Assembly: GCF_024868665.1 (NCBI RefSeq)
Contig: NC_079910.1
Span: 11,899,048 to 11,963,047 of the forward strand
Length of the DNA: 64,000 nt
From: Triplophysa rosa
Taxonomy: Eukaryota > Chordata > Actinopteri > Cypriniformes > Nemacheilidae
Direction of reading: 5' to 3'
The stretch's first letter is position 1, and the number at the start of each line of letters is the position of its first letter. A program made the position numbers and the translations under genes. Positions 1-11,219 of the stretch are shown in pieces. The notes beneath the pieces are model-generated. The model made no database searches, was not told the DNA's origin, and was given only the letters and a program-made list of their open reading frames with translations.

Positions 1-73
1 TGCGGCCGACGTGTTTTTTCAATTGTTTCCTATGGAAACGCCGCGCTTTAAAAAAAAAAAGCCATCAGCTGAC

Positions 74-489
74 GGTTTTTTTCGCGCTCTGCGCTGGTGC
101 TATGCATTTTTTTCACGCTCAGCGCCGGCGTTCGACCGAGCGCCCCGAGTTAAATGCTCAACTTTGGGCAGAACGCTCGTTTTCAGCCGAGCTCTTGCCG
201 TTTTCAGCAGCGTAAATGCGCCTCGGTGGGCACAGCCCCTTAATACTCAAAAAGGATGTCACGTTTGTGGGTGGGGCCTTACTGGAGTACTAAATAGCTG
301 TAGGTAACTTTGGCTTTTAAGGGGCGGTTTTTTCCGTGCTCAGCGCTGGTGCTATGCGTTTTTCCCACGATCAGCACCGGCGTTCGACCGAGCGCCCAGA
401 GTTGAAAAATGCTCAACTTGCGGGCGTTTTCAGCAGAGCTCCTGGCGTTTTCAGCCGCGTAAAAGCGCCTCGGTGGATACAACCCCTTA
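74..489. repeat. two imperfect direct repeats, ~165 bp each, period ~250 bp
   Basis: Copy 1 (about 74-242) and copy 2 (about 326-489) share the same order of blocks: a T-run, a GCTGGTGCTATGC block, a GGCGTTCGACCGAGCGCCC block, a GCTCAACTT block, and a GCGCCTCGGTGG block. They differ by many substitutions and small gaps, so they are old relative to the flanking sequence. Short open frames here have no recognisable protein content. The family is not recognised. Confidence 0.65.
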
Positions 490-505
490 GGGGCATTTTT
501 CAACT

Positions 506-540
506 CAGCACATTCGCACTCGTTATGTGCGAATGTGCTG
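506..540. repeat. perfect 14-bp inverted repeat with 7-nt loop
   Basis: Arms at 506-519 and 527-540 are exact reverse complements (CAGCACATTCGCAC and its complement). The hairpin lies directly after the second copy of the 250-bp-period repeat and may be the end of the same unclassified element. Confidence 0.7.
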
Positions 541-849
541 CTTTTAAAAGTATGATTTGGTTAGCCTACCATGTTGCATATAGATCAGGTTTTCCGCGAT
601 TATCTCTGATAAAAAAGTGAATTGGTAAAACTTAAACTTGAGAAGAAAACTGGGGCATGGCGGAGTGCCGCTTCTTAACACCAGAAGAGCCACACTGAAA
701 CAGAACAAAGCGAGACCTCAGCCTGTGCCGTGTCTCAACCTCGAATTGTCCAACCTGTCATCTTTTCCTACCGCAGGGCAAAATTTAGGCTATAATCTAA
801 ACCACATCGACAAAATACACAGGTAGGATGATTTTACTATGGAAAAAAA

Positions 850-1091
850 CCCTGTGAGATAGTCTTACCAGTTTAAAATGAACACATTAAATAAATTTAC
901 TTCGTAAACACCCTGTCAGATTATCCTACCAGCATAAAAGAAAAATGTATGATTAATTTACAGCGCAATACCCTATAATTGTACTACCAGTACTAAATAA
1001 ATATGTAGGCCTAGAATGATTTAACAACAAAATTACACAATCAGATTCCCGTTGCAGTATAAAATAAACAAGTATGATTTTAGAGCGCAAG
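850..1091. repeat. degenerate minisatellite, ~60-bp unit, about four units
   Basis: Related units begin near 850, 911, 971 and 1031. The first two start with CCCTGTCAGATTATCCTACC-like sequence and units share a later ATGATT...AGCGCAA block. A reverse-oriented version of the same motif lies at 1121-1141. The units have diverged by substitutions and small indels. Confidence 0.55.
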
Positions 1092-1149
1092 AAAATGACG
1101 TAACATTGATGTGCGCATGCCTGGTAGAATAATCTGACAGGTAGGATGA

Positions 1150-2306
1150 AATTTCAGGACACCAGCTCATTCTAAATCCCTAAAATCTGCACTGATTTCT
1201 TTTGCATCCAGAGACAACCCCTTCCTCCACTAGAATAGTCTTTGTGCCATTAACCAGGGTCAGTAATCTCATTGAAGTCTTAATAAAAACTAAGGTTCAA
1301 ATAAATGTTTAATTGTCCATCTCACAGTAAAATGAAAATGTTTGATGCTGCAAATCCCTTAAAATAATCAAGCAATCTATATTAAAAATACAAATAATAC
1401 ACAGAAAAGTATTTAGCCTATGTGCAACAATAACATAATAGTGCAAATGTAATGTCTTAACATAATATTACTGTGACAATAGGGTTGTTTCTATTTAAAT
1501 AGTTTAATAGCTAACGTTAGTCCAAAATGCAGCTGCTTTCCAGGTTCAGAAAATAGGATCATAAAATGCCTCATCATCTCCATACCAGTTGCCTTTGCAA
1601 AGTTTTAATTATAAAGCTTTAAACTGGATTGGGATTGATTTAGACATCGTAGAGTTATGGTTTTTAGGGCAACAGCAGAACGGTTAAATACTGGAGCTAA
1701 ACGGTTTATTTTCCTTTGCACTCGTATTGGTCACACTAATTTAAACAGGGACAAGATCATTTCACAAAAAAATACATACAAAGCAGCAATAGCTTGTTGC
1801 TAAACATAACTTTATAACGGCTCTCACGATCCTGAGTCAGTTTCAATTACTTCGCATTTCACGTCTGCGGAATACTAATCAACTCATATTGAGCAAAGAA
1901 ATCTCCCAATGTCAGTGTTCTACCGCCCTCTACAGGACCAGCTGTGGAAAATATAAATGTTATAGTTTTTTCTCTAAGATTAACACAAGGGGTCGCTCTT
2001 TATTCTTTAAGACCTTTTTTATTTTGTGTGTTGAGTGTTTCCATACATTTTAGAAAAATAATTTAATCTAAACGCGACCAAATGACAGAACATTACATAA
2101 AAATAAGAGTCTCTTAATATATATTTTTTATTCATGTCAATCATGGAATTTAATTTCTGATAAATAAAGCCTTAAATTTAACACCCAAGTAATTAATTGC
2201 ATGTTAATCTGAATTCCATCCGATTGTAAGAAGTGTTTAAGTAACTGTAAGGTTCGAGAAAAAAGGTCTAATTGCACAATTGTTTTTATATACACCACAC
2301 TCTGCC
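1150..2306. other. AT-rich intergenic DNA, no gene seen
   Basis: No open frame of recognisable content, no RNA gene and no clear element boundary were found. A short CTCF-core-like string (CCGCCCTCTACAGG) lies at about 1923-1936, which is too weak to call. Confidence 0.5.
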
Positions 2307-3122
2307 CAGTGGCGGTTCTAGACTACTGTAACTGGGGGGCCAGGCAGGGGCCACTTATGCTTTTAGGGGGCACACTAAGATGTGTCATGATTAATTTTCA
2401 GTCATTTTTCATTGTCATGTATTACTGTTTTCTCTAAGTAAACTAATAAGCTAATAAAACAAGTTCAGCTCAAATTAATGTTCCATGGTCATTTATTTCA
2501 CAACACATTGTATATAGTAAAAATAACAATGACAACAATAATAACATTTAGGCACTTTTCTCCATCTTAAATGTACATACATAAATGAAAAACTACCCAC
2601 AACAAGATATCCAAAAATCAACTTAAGCAGTCATCTTAACATGAGTCACATTATCAGGTATTTCCTTTACACAAAGAAAAAAAACCATGAATTTCAAAAT
2701 TTTCACATGTGATGTATGTGGTTTTGGCACACTTTCATGTGAATGCCATGTTAACTAAATACTCATGTAAAAACTCGTTTTTCACATGGAATTTCAGGGT
2801 TACAGAAGTTGTCTCTCTGCACAACTAAATCACCTTGCTAATGGGTCCTCTGTTCTATTGGACTTTCTTCATTCTCTAAGCTTTTGTGCATTTCTGACTC
2901 TTTTTCAGAAGCATCTTCTTTCTCCAGCCTTGACTGACAATTATCTTTAGTTTTCTTATTAAAAAAGGACATTATGTCCTTAGAATTTTTCTCTTCATTT
3001 TAACTGCAATTGGAAAATTATGAAAATGTGTAAATGAAACCTAAATCTCGACTCTCAAATACACCACAAGTAATATACAGGACAGTATAGAATAAACTGT
3101 ATTGATTACTTGAACTCTGCTA

Positions 3123-3702
3123 CAGAGGTGGACGAAGTACACAACTTCCTTACTTGAGAGAAAGTACAGATACTACTAGTCAAATATTACTCCACTACAA
3201 GTAAAAGTTGTAAAGACAGATTCTTACTTAGTAAAAGTACAGAAGTACGTGATTTTAAAAGTACTCAAGTATTAAAAGTAAATTTCCTTTATGTCAGTTG
3301 TGCATTGTTTTATTGTCGTATACCTTATGCCTCTGAAGCAACCTACTGAATACACCGAGTAGCTCACAGTATCAGTTGTATTAAAGGAGTAGTTCACTTC
3401 AAAATTTGCCCCCATTGACTTTCCATAGTAGTTTTTATTCCTACTATGGAAAGTCAATGGGGGCAAATTTTGCAGTGAGCAACTCCTTTAAGAGCTTTAT
3501 ATTTTTAGCACATGCATAGAAACCATTTTCTACTTTTGGACCTTTTTTAAATGTAGTGGAGTAAAAAGTATGTTATTTGTCTTTCAAATGTAGTGAAGTT
3601 AAAGTATAAGTACTCATAAAAAATAATACTCAAGTAAAGATACTCAAAAGTGTACATAAGTACAGTACTCAGGTAAATTTACTACATTACTGTCCACCTC
3701 TG
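3123..3702. mobile_element. hAT-like MITE nested in the 2307-4218 element
   Basis: Termini CAGAGGTGGACGAAGTAC and GTCCACCTCTG are inverted repeats. Flanks CTCTGCTA at 3115-3122 and 3703-3710 are identical 8-bp duplications. The interior is rich in GTACTCAAGTA-type subterminal motifs on both strands, as is usual for such elements. It is interrupted by the foldback at 3381-3491. Confidence 0.85.
3381..3491. mobile_element. TTAA-flanked foldback MITE, innermost of three nested insertions
   Basis: TTAA occurs at both ends (3381-3384, 3488-3491). The interior is a nearly perfect palindrome: arms of about 48 bp meet around a short T-rich loop near 3431-3438, with the motif GCCCCCATTGACTTTCCATA and its complement in the arms. 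TTAA duplications are characteristic of piggyBac-type integration; the transposase source is inferred. Confidence 0.8.
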
Positions 3703-4275
3703 CTCTGCTAATTCCTTGGGAATGACAGACCATTTATTTTAATTAGAAGGCAAAAGTGCATTTTATCAAACATTCACCCCAATAAATGTAAGTTGCATTT
3801 GATCTCATTTCATTAACAAATAATATTTCTTTAGTGTGTTACACGTTCTCTGGCAGCAGCTGAGTCTTTGTATATGCGCAACACCGGAAAATATAGGTCA
3901 GTATTTTAATATGATGTGTAATGATATGCATTTTCGTTATATTTTCACAAAATATTTCCATTACCTGTATGATGTAGACTTAATCTTGCTGAAGGCGCAC
4001 AGACTCGACATTGTTTGCGTCTTGCTTGCGTAATCTTCCTATTGGCACACAAGCATCGTTACTGCCACTCGCAGGACAAACTGTGCATTGCACCCGAAAT
4101 TGCTCGGTTGTGGTAAAAAATTCCAGAAACGATTCCAGATTTAGGGGAGCCAGTGGGGTGCCAAGTGTGCTGACACAGGGGCACTGGCCCCCTCTGGCCC
4201 CCCCTAGAACCGCCCCTGACTCTGCCTGGTCTGAAATATCTGGTATTGCTGAATGTAAATAGGAGCCATGGGGCC

Positions 4276-5145
4276 GGTTGCACCAGCTGTCCATTAAGTT
4301 ACAACTTAGCCTAGTTTTGACTTAAATGGGCACTATGTTACAACTTACGCACTACTAAATATTTTTGAGTTGCACCATTCAACTTAGTTTTTACATAACG
4401 TTACGCTTCTTTCAAGTATTTATGGAAGCGTCCCATCAGGAATAACTGTAGGAATAAAAGACTAAATAAACTGTAGTTTCACTCAACATTCTTCAATACT
4501 TTGAACATATATGATAATACTGACATTTACAGTCACGTATCTTTTAAAACAGAGAACATTATGTGATGACATTACTTTATTAGTGGCTCTAACAAGAACC
4601 AGTCCTAGTGTGCTTCCGTGTGTGCATCTATCTGCCTGTGTTGTGCATATCAAAATAAAATCAACTTTTTTATTTCATTGGCGGTTGACAATAAAATGAA
4701 ATCACCTGTATTACATGTCATTAATTATGATTTTTTATATTTTGTATTATTTTTAATCAGCATTTATTTTTTAATTTTGTTTAACTTAAAATATTTATTA
4801 AAATACCTATTATGTTATTCATGATTAGGTAGTATTATATTTAATAAAAAACTTATTTTACAGTTATTATGTGAGGTAAAATAAAAAAAGAACGTTTTGA
4901 AATTCACAACACTATTTCTCACAAATTTAAAGGCTGCTATTGGACTATTGAAGGCAAACGTCATATGAGACTACGCATTACTTTACGGAGCGCTTACGAA
5001 CTACTAGCTACGCTCTGCCTTAAGAGCAAACGGTGCAACCGAATAACGTACAGAACTGGTTACAAACTAGCTAGTAGTTACTAAGCCTTTAGTGTGAACT
5101 TCACATTCTCATTTAAGAAGGAATTTACGAATGGCTGGTGCAACC
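4276..5145. mobile_element. DNA transposon relic with GGTTGCACCAGC terminal inverted repeats
   Basis: GGTTGCACCAGC at 4276-4287 matches the inverse GCTGGTGCAACC at 5134-5145. The AT-rich interior contains subterminal ACTTA motifs. No clear target duplication could be fixed, so the superfamily is left open. It begins only about 50 bp from the right flank of the preceding hAT-like element. Confidence 0.65.
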
Positions 5146-5271
5146 ATACCCTGATGAAAAATCCTCTTTTAAATTTAAAGTCATCTGACGGATTTATAGG
5201 GTTTTGCTTCTGATCTCTTCAAATTTAGAATTATGTTTTTGTAAATTCTACCACTACACAGTGAAATATAC

Positions 5272-5693
5272 TTAAAGGGACAGTTCATCCAAAAACAAAA
5301 TTCTGTCATTATTTACTCACATTCCAGTTGTTCCAAATCTGTATAAATTTCTTTGTTCCGATAAACACAGAGTAAGATATTTGGAAGAATGCTTGTAACC
5401 AACCGTTTCTGGCCACCACTGACTACCATAGTAGGAAAAATTATAGTCAAAGGTGCCCCAGAACTGTTTGATCTCCAACAATCTTTAAAATATTTTCTTT
5501 TGTGTTCAACAGATCAAAGACATTTATAAAGCATTTTTTCCTACTATGGTAGTCAATGGTGGGATTGTTTACAAGCATTCTTCCAAATATCTTACTCTGT
5601 GTTTATCAGAACAAAGAAATTAAACAGATTTGGAACAACTTGAGAGAGCAAATAAAGACAGAATATGCATTTTTGGTTGAACTGTTCCTTTAA
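5272..5693. mobile_element. TTAA-flanked foldback MITE
   Basis: The termini read TTAAAGGGACAGTTCA and its inverse TGAACTGTTCCTTTAA. The interior holds the phrase found in other copies of this window (TCATTATTTACTCAC, GTTCCAAATCTGTATA, TTTCTTTGTTC), followed by its own inverted copy, plus a CCATAGTAGGAAAAA stem. It is one of several family members listed separately. Confidence 0.8.
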
Positions 5694-6230
5694 GTAAAGA
5701 CAATAAACAAACACTAGCATACAAGGGTCAACTTTGTACTAAAGGTAGATTTTATCAAAAAGAAAAAAAATCTAAATGCAACATTCTTCAGTAACATGGA
5801 TCCGTCCATACAGAAACTGACTTTCAATATATTCATATTAAAAATGTTGACTGGAGTGAAAAATGTACAACTGGCCTATTTCCCCAATTATTTTACATAA
5901 CTAAAAAGTGTGGTTATTATTCGGTGCTACAATAAAATATAATTTTTTATACTATTATTAATAATTATTATTATATATATTCTTATAATTCCCATTCCTT
6001 ACTGTTTATATTTAGTCAGTGTATTTCTTGCCCATGATCTATTGTTTTTTTAAGCATACTTCTACCTGGCAAGACAACCTAAATTTGTAAATTTCAGTTT
6101 GCACAACAAACAACATTAATATCAAACTCAATGTGTGTTTAATGTATTTTGTGTCTTACCCTATTAGAATGCCTTTGTCAACATAATATTCACACATTTT
6201 ACTGACAGGAATGCAAAAAACAAAGAATTT

Positions 6231-6247
6231 CGTCCCTGGGTGGGCTC

Positions 6248-6298
<51 letters not shown>

Positions 6299-6304
6299 AG
6301 AGAC
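6231..6304 (-). tRNA. tRNA-Asn (anticodon GTT)
   Basis: The minus strand folds as a 74-nt cloverleaf including discriminator G. The acceptor stem GTCTCTG pairs with CAGGGAC, the A box is TGGCGCAATCGG, the anticodon GTT is at 6268-6270, and the B box is GGTTCGAGCCC. No intron is present. A T-rich run (TTTGTTTTTT) follows immediately downstream on the minus strand and would serve as RNA polymerase III terminator. It decodes AAC/AAU asparagine codons. Confidence 0.95.
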
Positions 6305-7005
6305 TATTGGTTTCACTGGTTGAAACCATCGTTTCAAAAACATAGACAAAGGGTCTCTGGAACCACATACAAATAGCACACATAATTACTAGTACATAGT
6401 AATAGTACACCTAATTTATAAGTCAAAAACATGTTCCTTACATTTACATACCTTATGCAGCTTCATTCCATGGAACATAACCTGTCAATACACAAAAATT
6501 AAAATAAACAAATCCATTTATGATTAATCAATCAATTGCAATAAAACAGGCAGTGTCATATTAGCTTTTGTCCTTGTTAAGGTGGCCATACTAACTGCAA
6601 TGAGTTAGTTACCAATAACAGTAGTCTATTAGCTCCATTTCCAATCTCTATTAAAATGTTCAAAACTTTTACATTTTAATTTAATATTCATTCGTACACT
6701 CCAACCTACAGTTCACAAAAAAATAAAACAATACATTTATTAATTGTCATTGGAGAAACCCCTCTTGCTACAAACAAAATTATTCCAAATGTCTTTTACC
6801 GCCCCCTAGAGGAGCTGCACAGAATGTAAATGTTGTATGTTGACATCAGTTGCTCTTGAGTGGAGAGTCTTGTCTACTTGTCTGTGGGGCAAAGTAACTC
6901 CTCTACAAAATGTGCTGCATTTAATGATAAATTCTTTACAGAGTCGTTATTTTTGTAGCTTGCCAATCCTTGACCAAGGTCTAAAAATTAAGACCAACTT
7001 GCAAA
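6305..7005. other. intergenic DNA, no gene seen
   Basis: AT-rich sequence with no recognisable coding content. A CCGCCCCCTAGAGGAGC string at about 6800-6816 resembles part of a CTCF site. The small open frame around 6837-7052 runs into the next transposon and is not a gene. Confidence 0.5.
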
Positions 7006-7718
7006 TAGGGCTGTCACGATTATTAAATAATCGTCTCATCTTGATTGTTTGACCTCATCGCGATGATTTCGGATCATCGCAATTATCGCACATCTCTATA
7101 GAAGACACTAGGGGGAGCTGTAGTGCATCTGCATATTACATATTTTAGTGTATATATTGTTACTAAAGCATGGTAATACTTGTAAAATGTACCACCACAA
7201 CACAATCACTTAAAAAAAAAATTAAAACATATACAAATTACCTGCAGTACAATTTAATATTATTTAAGCAAATCTCAGTGTGAAAACCAGTCTACCAAAA
7301 TTTCATTAACACACAAGTAAAATTTTACTGTAGTCTTGCAAGTGAGAAAAAAACAGACTAGAAGCTTTTCTATGACTGATAGTATTTTAATGGTGGCTTC
7401 AATTCACACCTGATCAATTTACTTCATTTACAAGTATTTGGTGGTTGTATTATTGACAGGTAAAAGCCTAAACCTTAAATATATGATGACCCAATTTTTT
7501 CCAATGTATTTCCAAGAAAAAAACAGTCTTGTATTCAGAACAATATGGTCATTTCAATCGCTGAATCAAAAATGAATGAGAATTAAATGTCAAAGCTCAA
7601 AAACAGACAATTAATCGTCATAATCGCCAAAGCCTAAAGCAGACAATTAATCGCCATAATCGCAATGATTTATTAGACAATTAATCATCAATCAAATTTC
7701 ATAATCGTGACAGCCCTA
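7006..7718. mobile_element. hAT-like MITE with perfect 8-bp target duplication
   Basis: Left end TAGGGCTGTCACGATTAT and right end ATAATCGTGACAGCCCTA are inverted repeats. Flanks CTTGCAAA at 6998-7005 and 7719-7726 are identical. Subterminal repeats of the AATCGTCATAATCGC type cluster at both ends. There is no transposase frame, so the element is non-autonomous. The exact flank duplication suggests a fairly young insertion. Confidence 0.88.
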
Positions 7719-8101
7719 CTTGCAAAGACACCAAGATACCTAGTAACAGCACAAAATGGTGCATTGAGTAAAATGTATTTATTCAGTTTATTCAGGTAAA
7801 GTGTAAATCTGTTTTAGGACCTGTATCCAAAAACTGGCCATTTGTTTCTGAGGGCAATTTGCGTACCAAAGCAAGTCAAGTGTATAAGCAATCAGAAAAT
7901 GTCCAAGTCTATACAAATCACGATTACTAATTTAATTGCACATAATGCAATATGCACAAATTTCACATTTGATATCGAGGCATTTGGTGTGAGGCATTTG
8001 GTGTAAGGCATTACACCAAATAAGGCATTTGGCCTTATTGCAATGCTTCATTGACAGTCTGAAACAAACCTTCATATTTTACATAAAAATTAAAAACTCA
8101 C

Positions 8102-8108
8102 CGTCCCT

Positions 8109-8169
<61 letters not shown>

Positions 8170-8175
8170 AGAGAC
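8102..8175 (-). tRNA. tRNA-Asn (anticodon GTT), second copy
   Basis: The 74-nt minus-strand cloverleaf is identical to the copy at 6231-6304 except for one base in the T loop (GGTTCAAGCCC instead of GGTTCGAGCCC), which still fits the B-box consensus. The anticodon GTT is at 8139-8141. A TTTTT run downstream on the minus strand fits a polymerase III terminator. Flanking sequences of the two copies are unrelated. Confidence 0.94.
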
Positions 8176-8580
8176 AGATGCCTGCGAAGTCTGGAATGTA
8201 AGGCTCCTGAGGTTGTACTGGCCTGTACTGAACAACTCATTAAGAGGACGTAAAAACTGTTTATTTCAACATCTTTTAAAAATCTAACTACAACTTCTGC
8301 TTAAATAAAAACATCCATGTGCTATGCTGTTTCGGTCTTGTTTATGTTGCATGAATAATACCGATTTATACCCACTATAAAACTAACAATATTTAAACAC
8401 TAAAACTTATCACAAATCGTGTAAAATGTATTTATACATTATGTCATTACATATCTTGTTATATATCGTATATCTTATGCATCTTGTTCATTTCATTTAT
8501 CATAAGAGCTTATTAGCATTCAATGACCATAATAAACTAAACATTTTGTATTCACATTTCAAGGGGTATGTATTTTTTCA

Positions 8581-8645
8581 TGTAAAGCTGCTTTGAAACA
8601 ATGCAACATTGTAAAAAGCGCTGTTGTATAAGTAAATTTGAATCA
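8581..8645 (+). mobile_element. probable non-LTR retroposon 3' tail (L2-like)
   Basis: The string GTAAAGCTGCTTTGAAACAA followed by GTAAAAAGCGCTGTTGTATA and AGTAAATTTGAAT resembles the conserved 3' end shared by many fish L2-type LINEs and their SINEs. Only this tail is recognisable and no reverse transcriptase frame is present. Family naming is from recall of the motif and has not been searched. Confidence 0.45.
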
Positions 8646-8960
8646 AAATTAATTAAAAAATGAATTACTAATAAAGACGCAGATTAATGCAGCACTTTTT
8701 TAGTAAAATATTTTTTAAAACAAACAATTACAATCTCAAAATAGACAGTAGTTCAACAAATTATATATAATATAATTTTTTTTGCTAAAATACTTTTCAA
8801 ATCCAATGTGAAGGGCAATTTGTCGGGTTCACTTACTACTATGCATCATAGCTTTGAAGCAGTTAATGTTTATTTACAGATTATAGTATTTTTAAATTAT
8901 AGTATATTTTGTGTTTTGTACTGTGTTACACAAATTATGGTATGCATATATACATACATT

Positions 8961-9934
8961 GGGCCTCATTCATGAAACATTCGTAAATATACGAGTAAAC
9001 GCCGAGTAATATGTGCGTAAAACAGACCTTCCCGAAAACTTTCCTCCAGATTCACAGATACTTCGTAAACGTCAGATCTCATAGTAAAATGTGTGCATGT
9101 TAATGAATTCCAATTATTCGTAAACACGGCGCGCATGCACGCTCACTCACAATTAGCATAATCCCGCCTATGATTTTATGGCTACGCAAATTACGTATCT
9201 AGGTATGTTGGATTCCTCTGGACTTCATTCTCTGGTTTGGCTACATTGTATTGCATGAATGCATAAGAGACTAATAGGCTATATGCTTACCAATAAATTA
9301 ATCAATTAAACTGTGTCCACCAAAGCGTTTTTAGCCAACTAAAATAACAATACCTGGTGCTCTTCTGAAAACGACCAGCTGGTGGCGCCTGAGAACGCTT
9401 TGGAGGCTCTGCGCGAGTGCGCGTTATTCCGGAGATGCGTTGGTTGCTGTGATTTAGAATATCCGCAAGTTAGCCTACTTGTTATTAGTATCTGATTTTT
9501 GAAAAATATTACCGAATATGAAAATGCAGTAATAATATTAACTTCTCCATCGTTGTGTATGATGGTTGGTCAATATAGTGTTTGTCCCGCCTCTTTTCCA
9601 CTGTGATTGGACAGCTGTGTAGTGACAAGATCTGCGTTTTACCCAAAGTTAAAAAGTAAAAAATGATAAAAGACTAAATAACTTGTGAAATATCATTACG
9701 ATACATAGTGCACCAAAATGCAGCGTCATCAGTTTGTCTAAAATAATACAGAACGTTACGTGCAGTTTTATGCACTATTTACACATGGTATGGAGCAGGC
9801 GTACATTTTTTTTTCGTACCAACTAACATTTTGAAAATATGAACACTTTCATGAATCCGAAAATTTACATCAAAACGACTTTATGAACGATTTACACAAA
9901 AAATCGTTCTGCTTGTGTTTCTTGAATGAGGCCC
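8961..9934. mobile_element. DNA transposon with GGGCCTCATTCATGAAAC inverted ends
   Basis: GGGCCTCATTCATGAAAC at the left matches the inverse GTTTCTTGAATGAGGCCC at the right with one mismatch. ATT at 8958-8960 and 9935-9937 could be a 3-bp target duplication, suggesting a PIF/Harbinger-type element. The interior lacks a transposase frame. It includes CCAGCTGGTGGCGCC at 9375-9389, a close match to the CTCF core consensus. Confidence 0.65.
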
Positions 9935-9935
<1 letters not shown>

Positions 9936-9970
<35 letters not shown>

Positions 9971-9980
9971 TGTGTGTATA
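9936..9980. repeat. (GT)n microsatellite
   Basis: A run of TG dinucleotides interrupted by one GCGC stretch. It starts exactly at the right end of the preceding transposon. The small frame translating it (Cys-Val repeats) is not a gene. Confidence 0.95.
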
Positions 9981-10209
9981 TGATATTCAAAATCATGTTT
10001 TTTATTATATTATCATGTTTTTGTTGATTTTTATTGCGTTAGTAAGCTGTATTTATTTAGTTATTATGGCTTAAACCAACTGCAGTTTGATTGATATTAA
10101 TTGGAATGCACAATAAAATGCACGATTTTTTTTAAAACGGAGTTCTCATTTTGGAACCAAACTCTTCACATATATAATGTTATACCTTTGTGCTGTTGTG
10201 GGTGGCACA

Positions 10210-10619
10210 TTAAAGGCCCACTGCAATGCCTTGAAACACTCAGCATTATTTGATATGTTGACTTAATTTTAACTGTGCCCTAAACGAAACGCTATTGGTT
10301 ATTTTTCACAGTCAGTCTGGCAAAGCTGCATTTCACAGCGTGATAGCCACAGTGGTGTAAAAGTCAATCGAAAAGAATAGAAAGAACAGTGTTACCAGTG
10401 ATGTGTCATTTGAAGCTAGTTATTTATGTTGGTGAGTGACACTGGCATTTGTCTTCTCCTTTACTCATCAAGGCTGCGATGTCCGATCTCTTCCATATAT
10501 CTTCTAAATGGGAATTTTGTCCGCGCGTCGGAGCACATTAGTTTATTGACGTCCTTAAGTCTACCTTATTTTTAATAAAAGGAAAAAAAACTTGAATTTT
10601 GATTTCACTGGGCCTTTAA
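10210..10619. mobile_element. TTAA-flanked MITE, AGGCCCA termini
   Basis: TTAA at 10210-10213 and 10616-10619 brackets AGGCCCACTG at the left and CACTGGGCCT at the right, which are inverted repeats. The interior has no coding content. This pattern fits piggyBac-type target choice. Confidence 0.75.
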
Positions 10620-10907
10620 TGTTTGCCATCTAATTTCGTTGCATTGCGTGCAATCGACGAATGACGAATAAAAAGTGGAATTACAATGTGGCCGTTTAAA
10701 ATGCGCTATACTTATTGATTTTTACATTACATTACTTAACAAAGACGAACGTCGTTCACATTGTTACCCTATGCGCCCCACACGTGGTTCGCGGCCTAGT
10801 TTGAAAAACCCGGTTTTATATAATATACTATAAAATAACGTGGAACATGTTGGATTATATAAGTGCCAAGTTAATAATTAAACGTACATAACAAGCATGT
10901 AAAACTA

Positions 10908-11219
10908 TTAAAACCGAATCATAAATATTTGAGCAAGTAAACCGTAACGTGGCATATACTTATGTCTGTCCTCCGGCAGGTTGATGTCTTCTGGATTTTC
11001 TGCTTGAACATTAGGCTGTGGTGCAACAGGATACAAATATCTGTCAATTGTTTGCATTTTAATAAGACTCTTTCTTTCGCGTTTCTGCCTATCACGTTTA
11101 AGTTTTCTTTTCAGCAAATCACGATAGATCCTCTCCGCCATTTCTAACAGCGTCATATGCAGACAGGTTTCAACGGTGGACATCGCGACCTCTAATAACC
11201 AATCAGCAAACACCCACAT
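10908..11219 (-). CDS. unrecognised small open frame, possibly transposon-derived (copy 1)
   Basis: The frame encodes 103 residues. A second methionine (of MAERIYRDLL) has a better initiation context than the first. It is followed by a strongly basic helix-like stretch (KRKLKRDRQKRERK) and an acidic tail with possible donor GTATAT near the end. I do not recognise the family. It could be the first exon of a DNA-transposon protein or a chance frame. The same frame occurs at 12827-13138 in the duplicated segment. Confidence 0.2.
   Translation of the reverse strand: MWVFADWLLEVAMSTVETCLHMTLLEMAERIYRDLLKRKLKRDRQKRERKSLIKMQTIDRYLYPVAPQPNVQAENPEDINLPEDRHKYMPRYGLLAQIFMIRF

Larger units (their letters stand above)
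2307..4218. mobile_element. non-autonomous hAT-like DNA transposon with perfect 8-bp target duplication
   Basis: The left terminus reads CAGTGGCGGTTCTAG and the right terminus is its near-exact inverse (CTAGAACCGCCCCTG). The flanks ACTCTGCC at 2299-2306 and 4219-4226 are identical, which is the 8-bp target-site duplication typical of the hAT superfamily. No transposase frame is present. It carries a second element at 3123-3702, so it is the oldest of three nested insertions. Confidence 0.85.

Noticed and set aside
850..1148. Regularly spaced short motifs that might suggest a CRISPR-like array
   Set aside because: The repeats are degenerate, the spacer parts are also repeated, and the window is from a vertebrate; it is a minisatellite.
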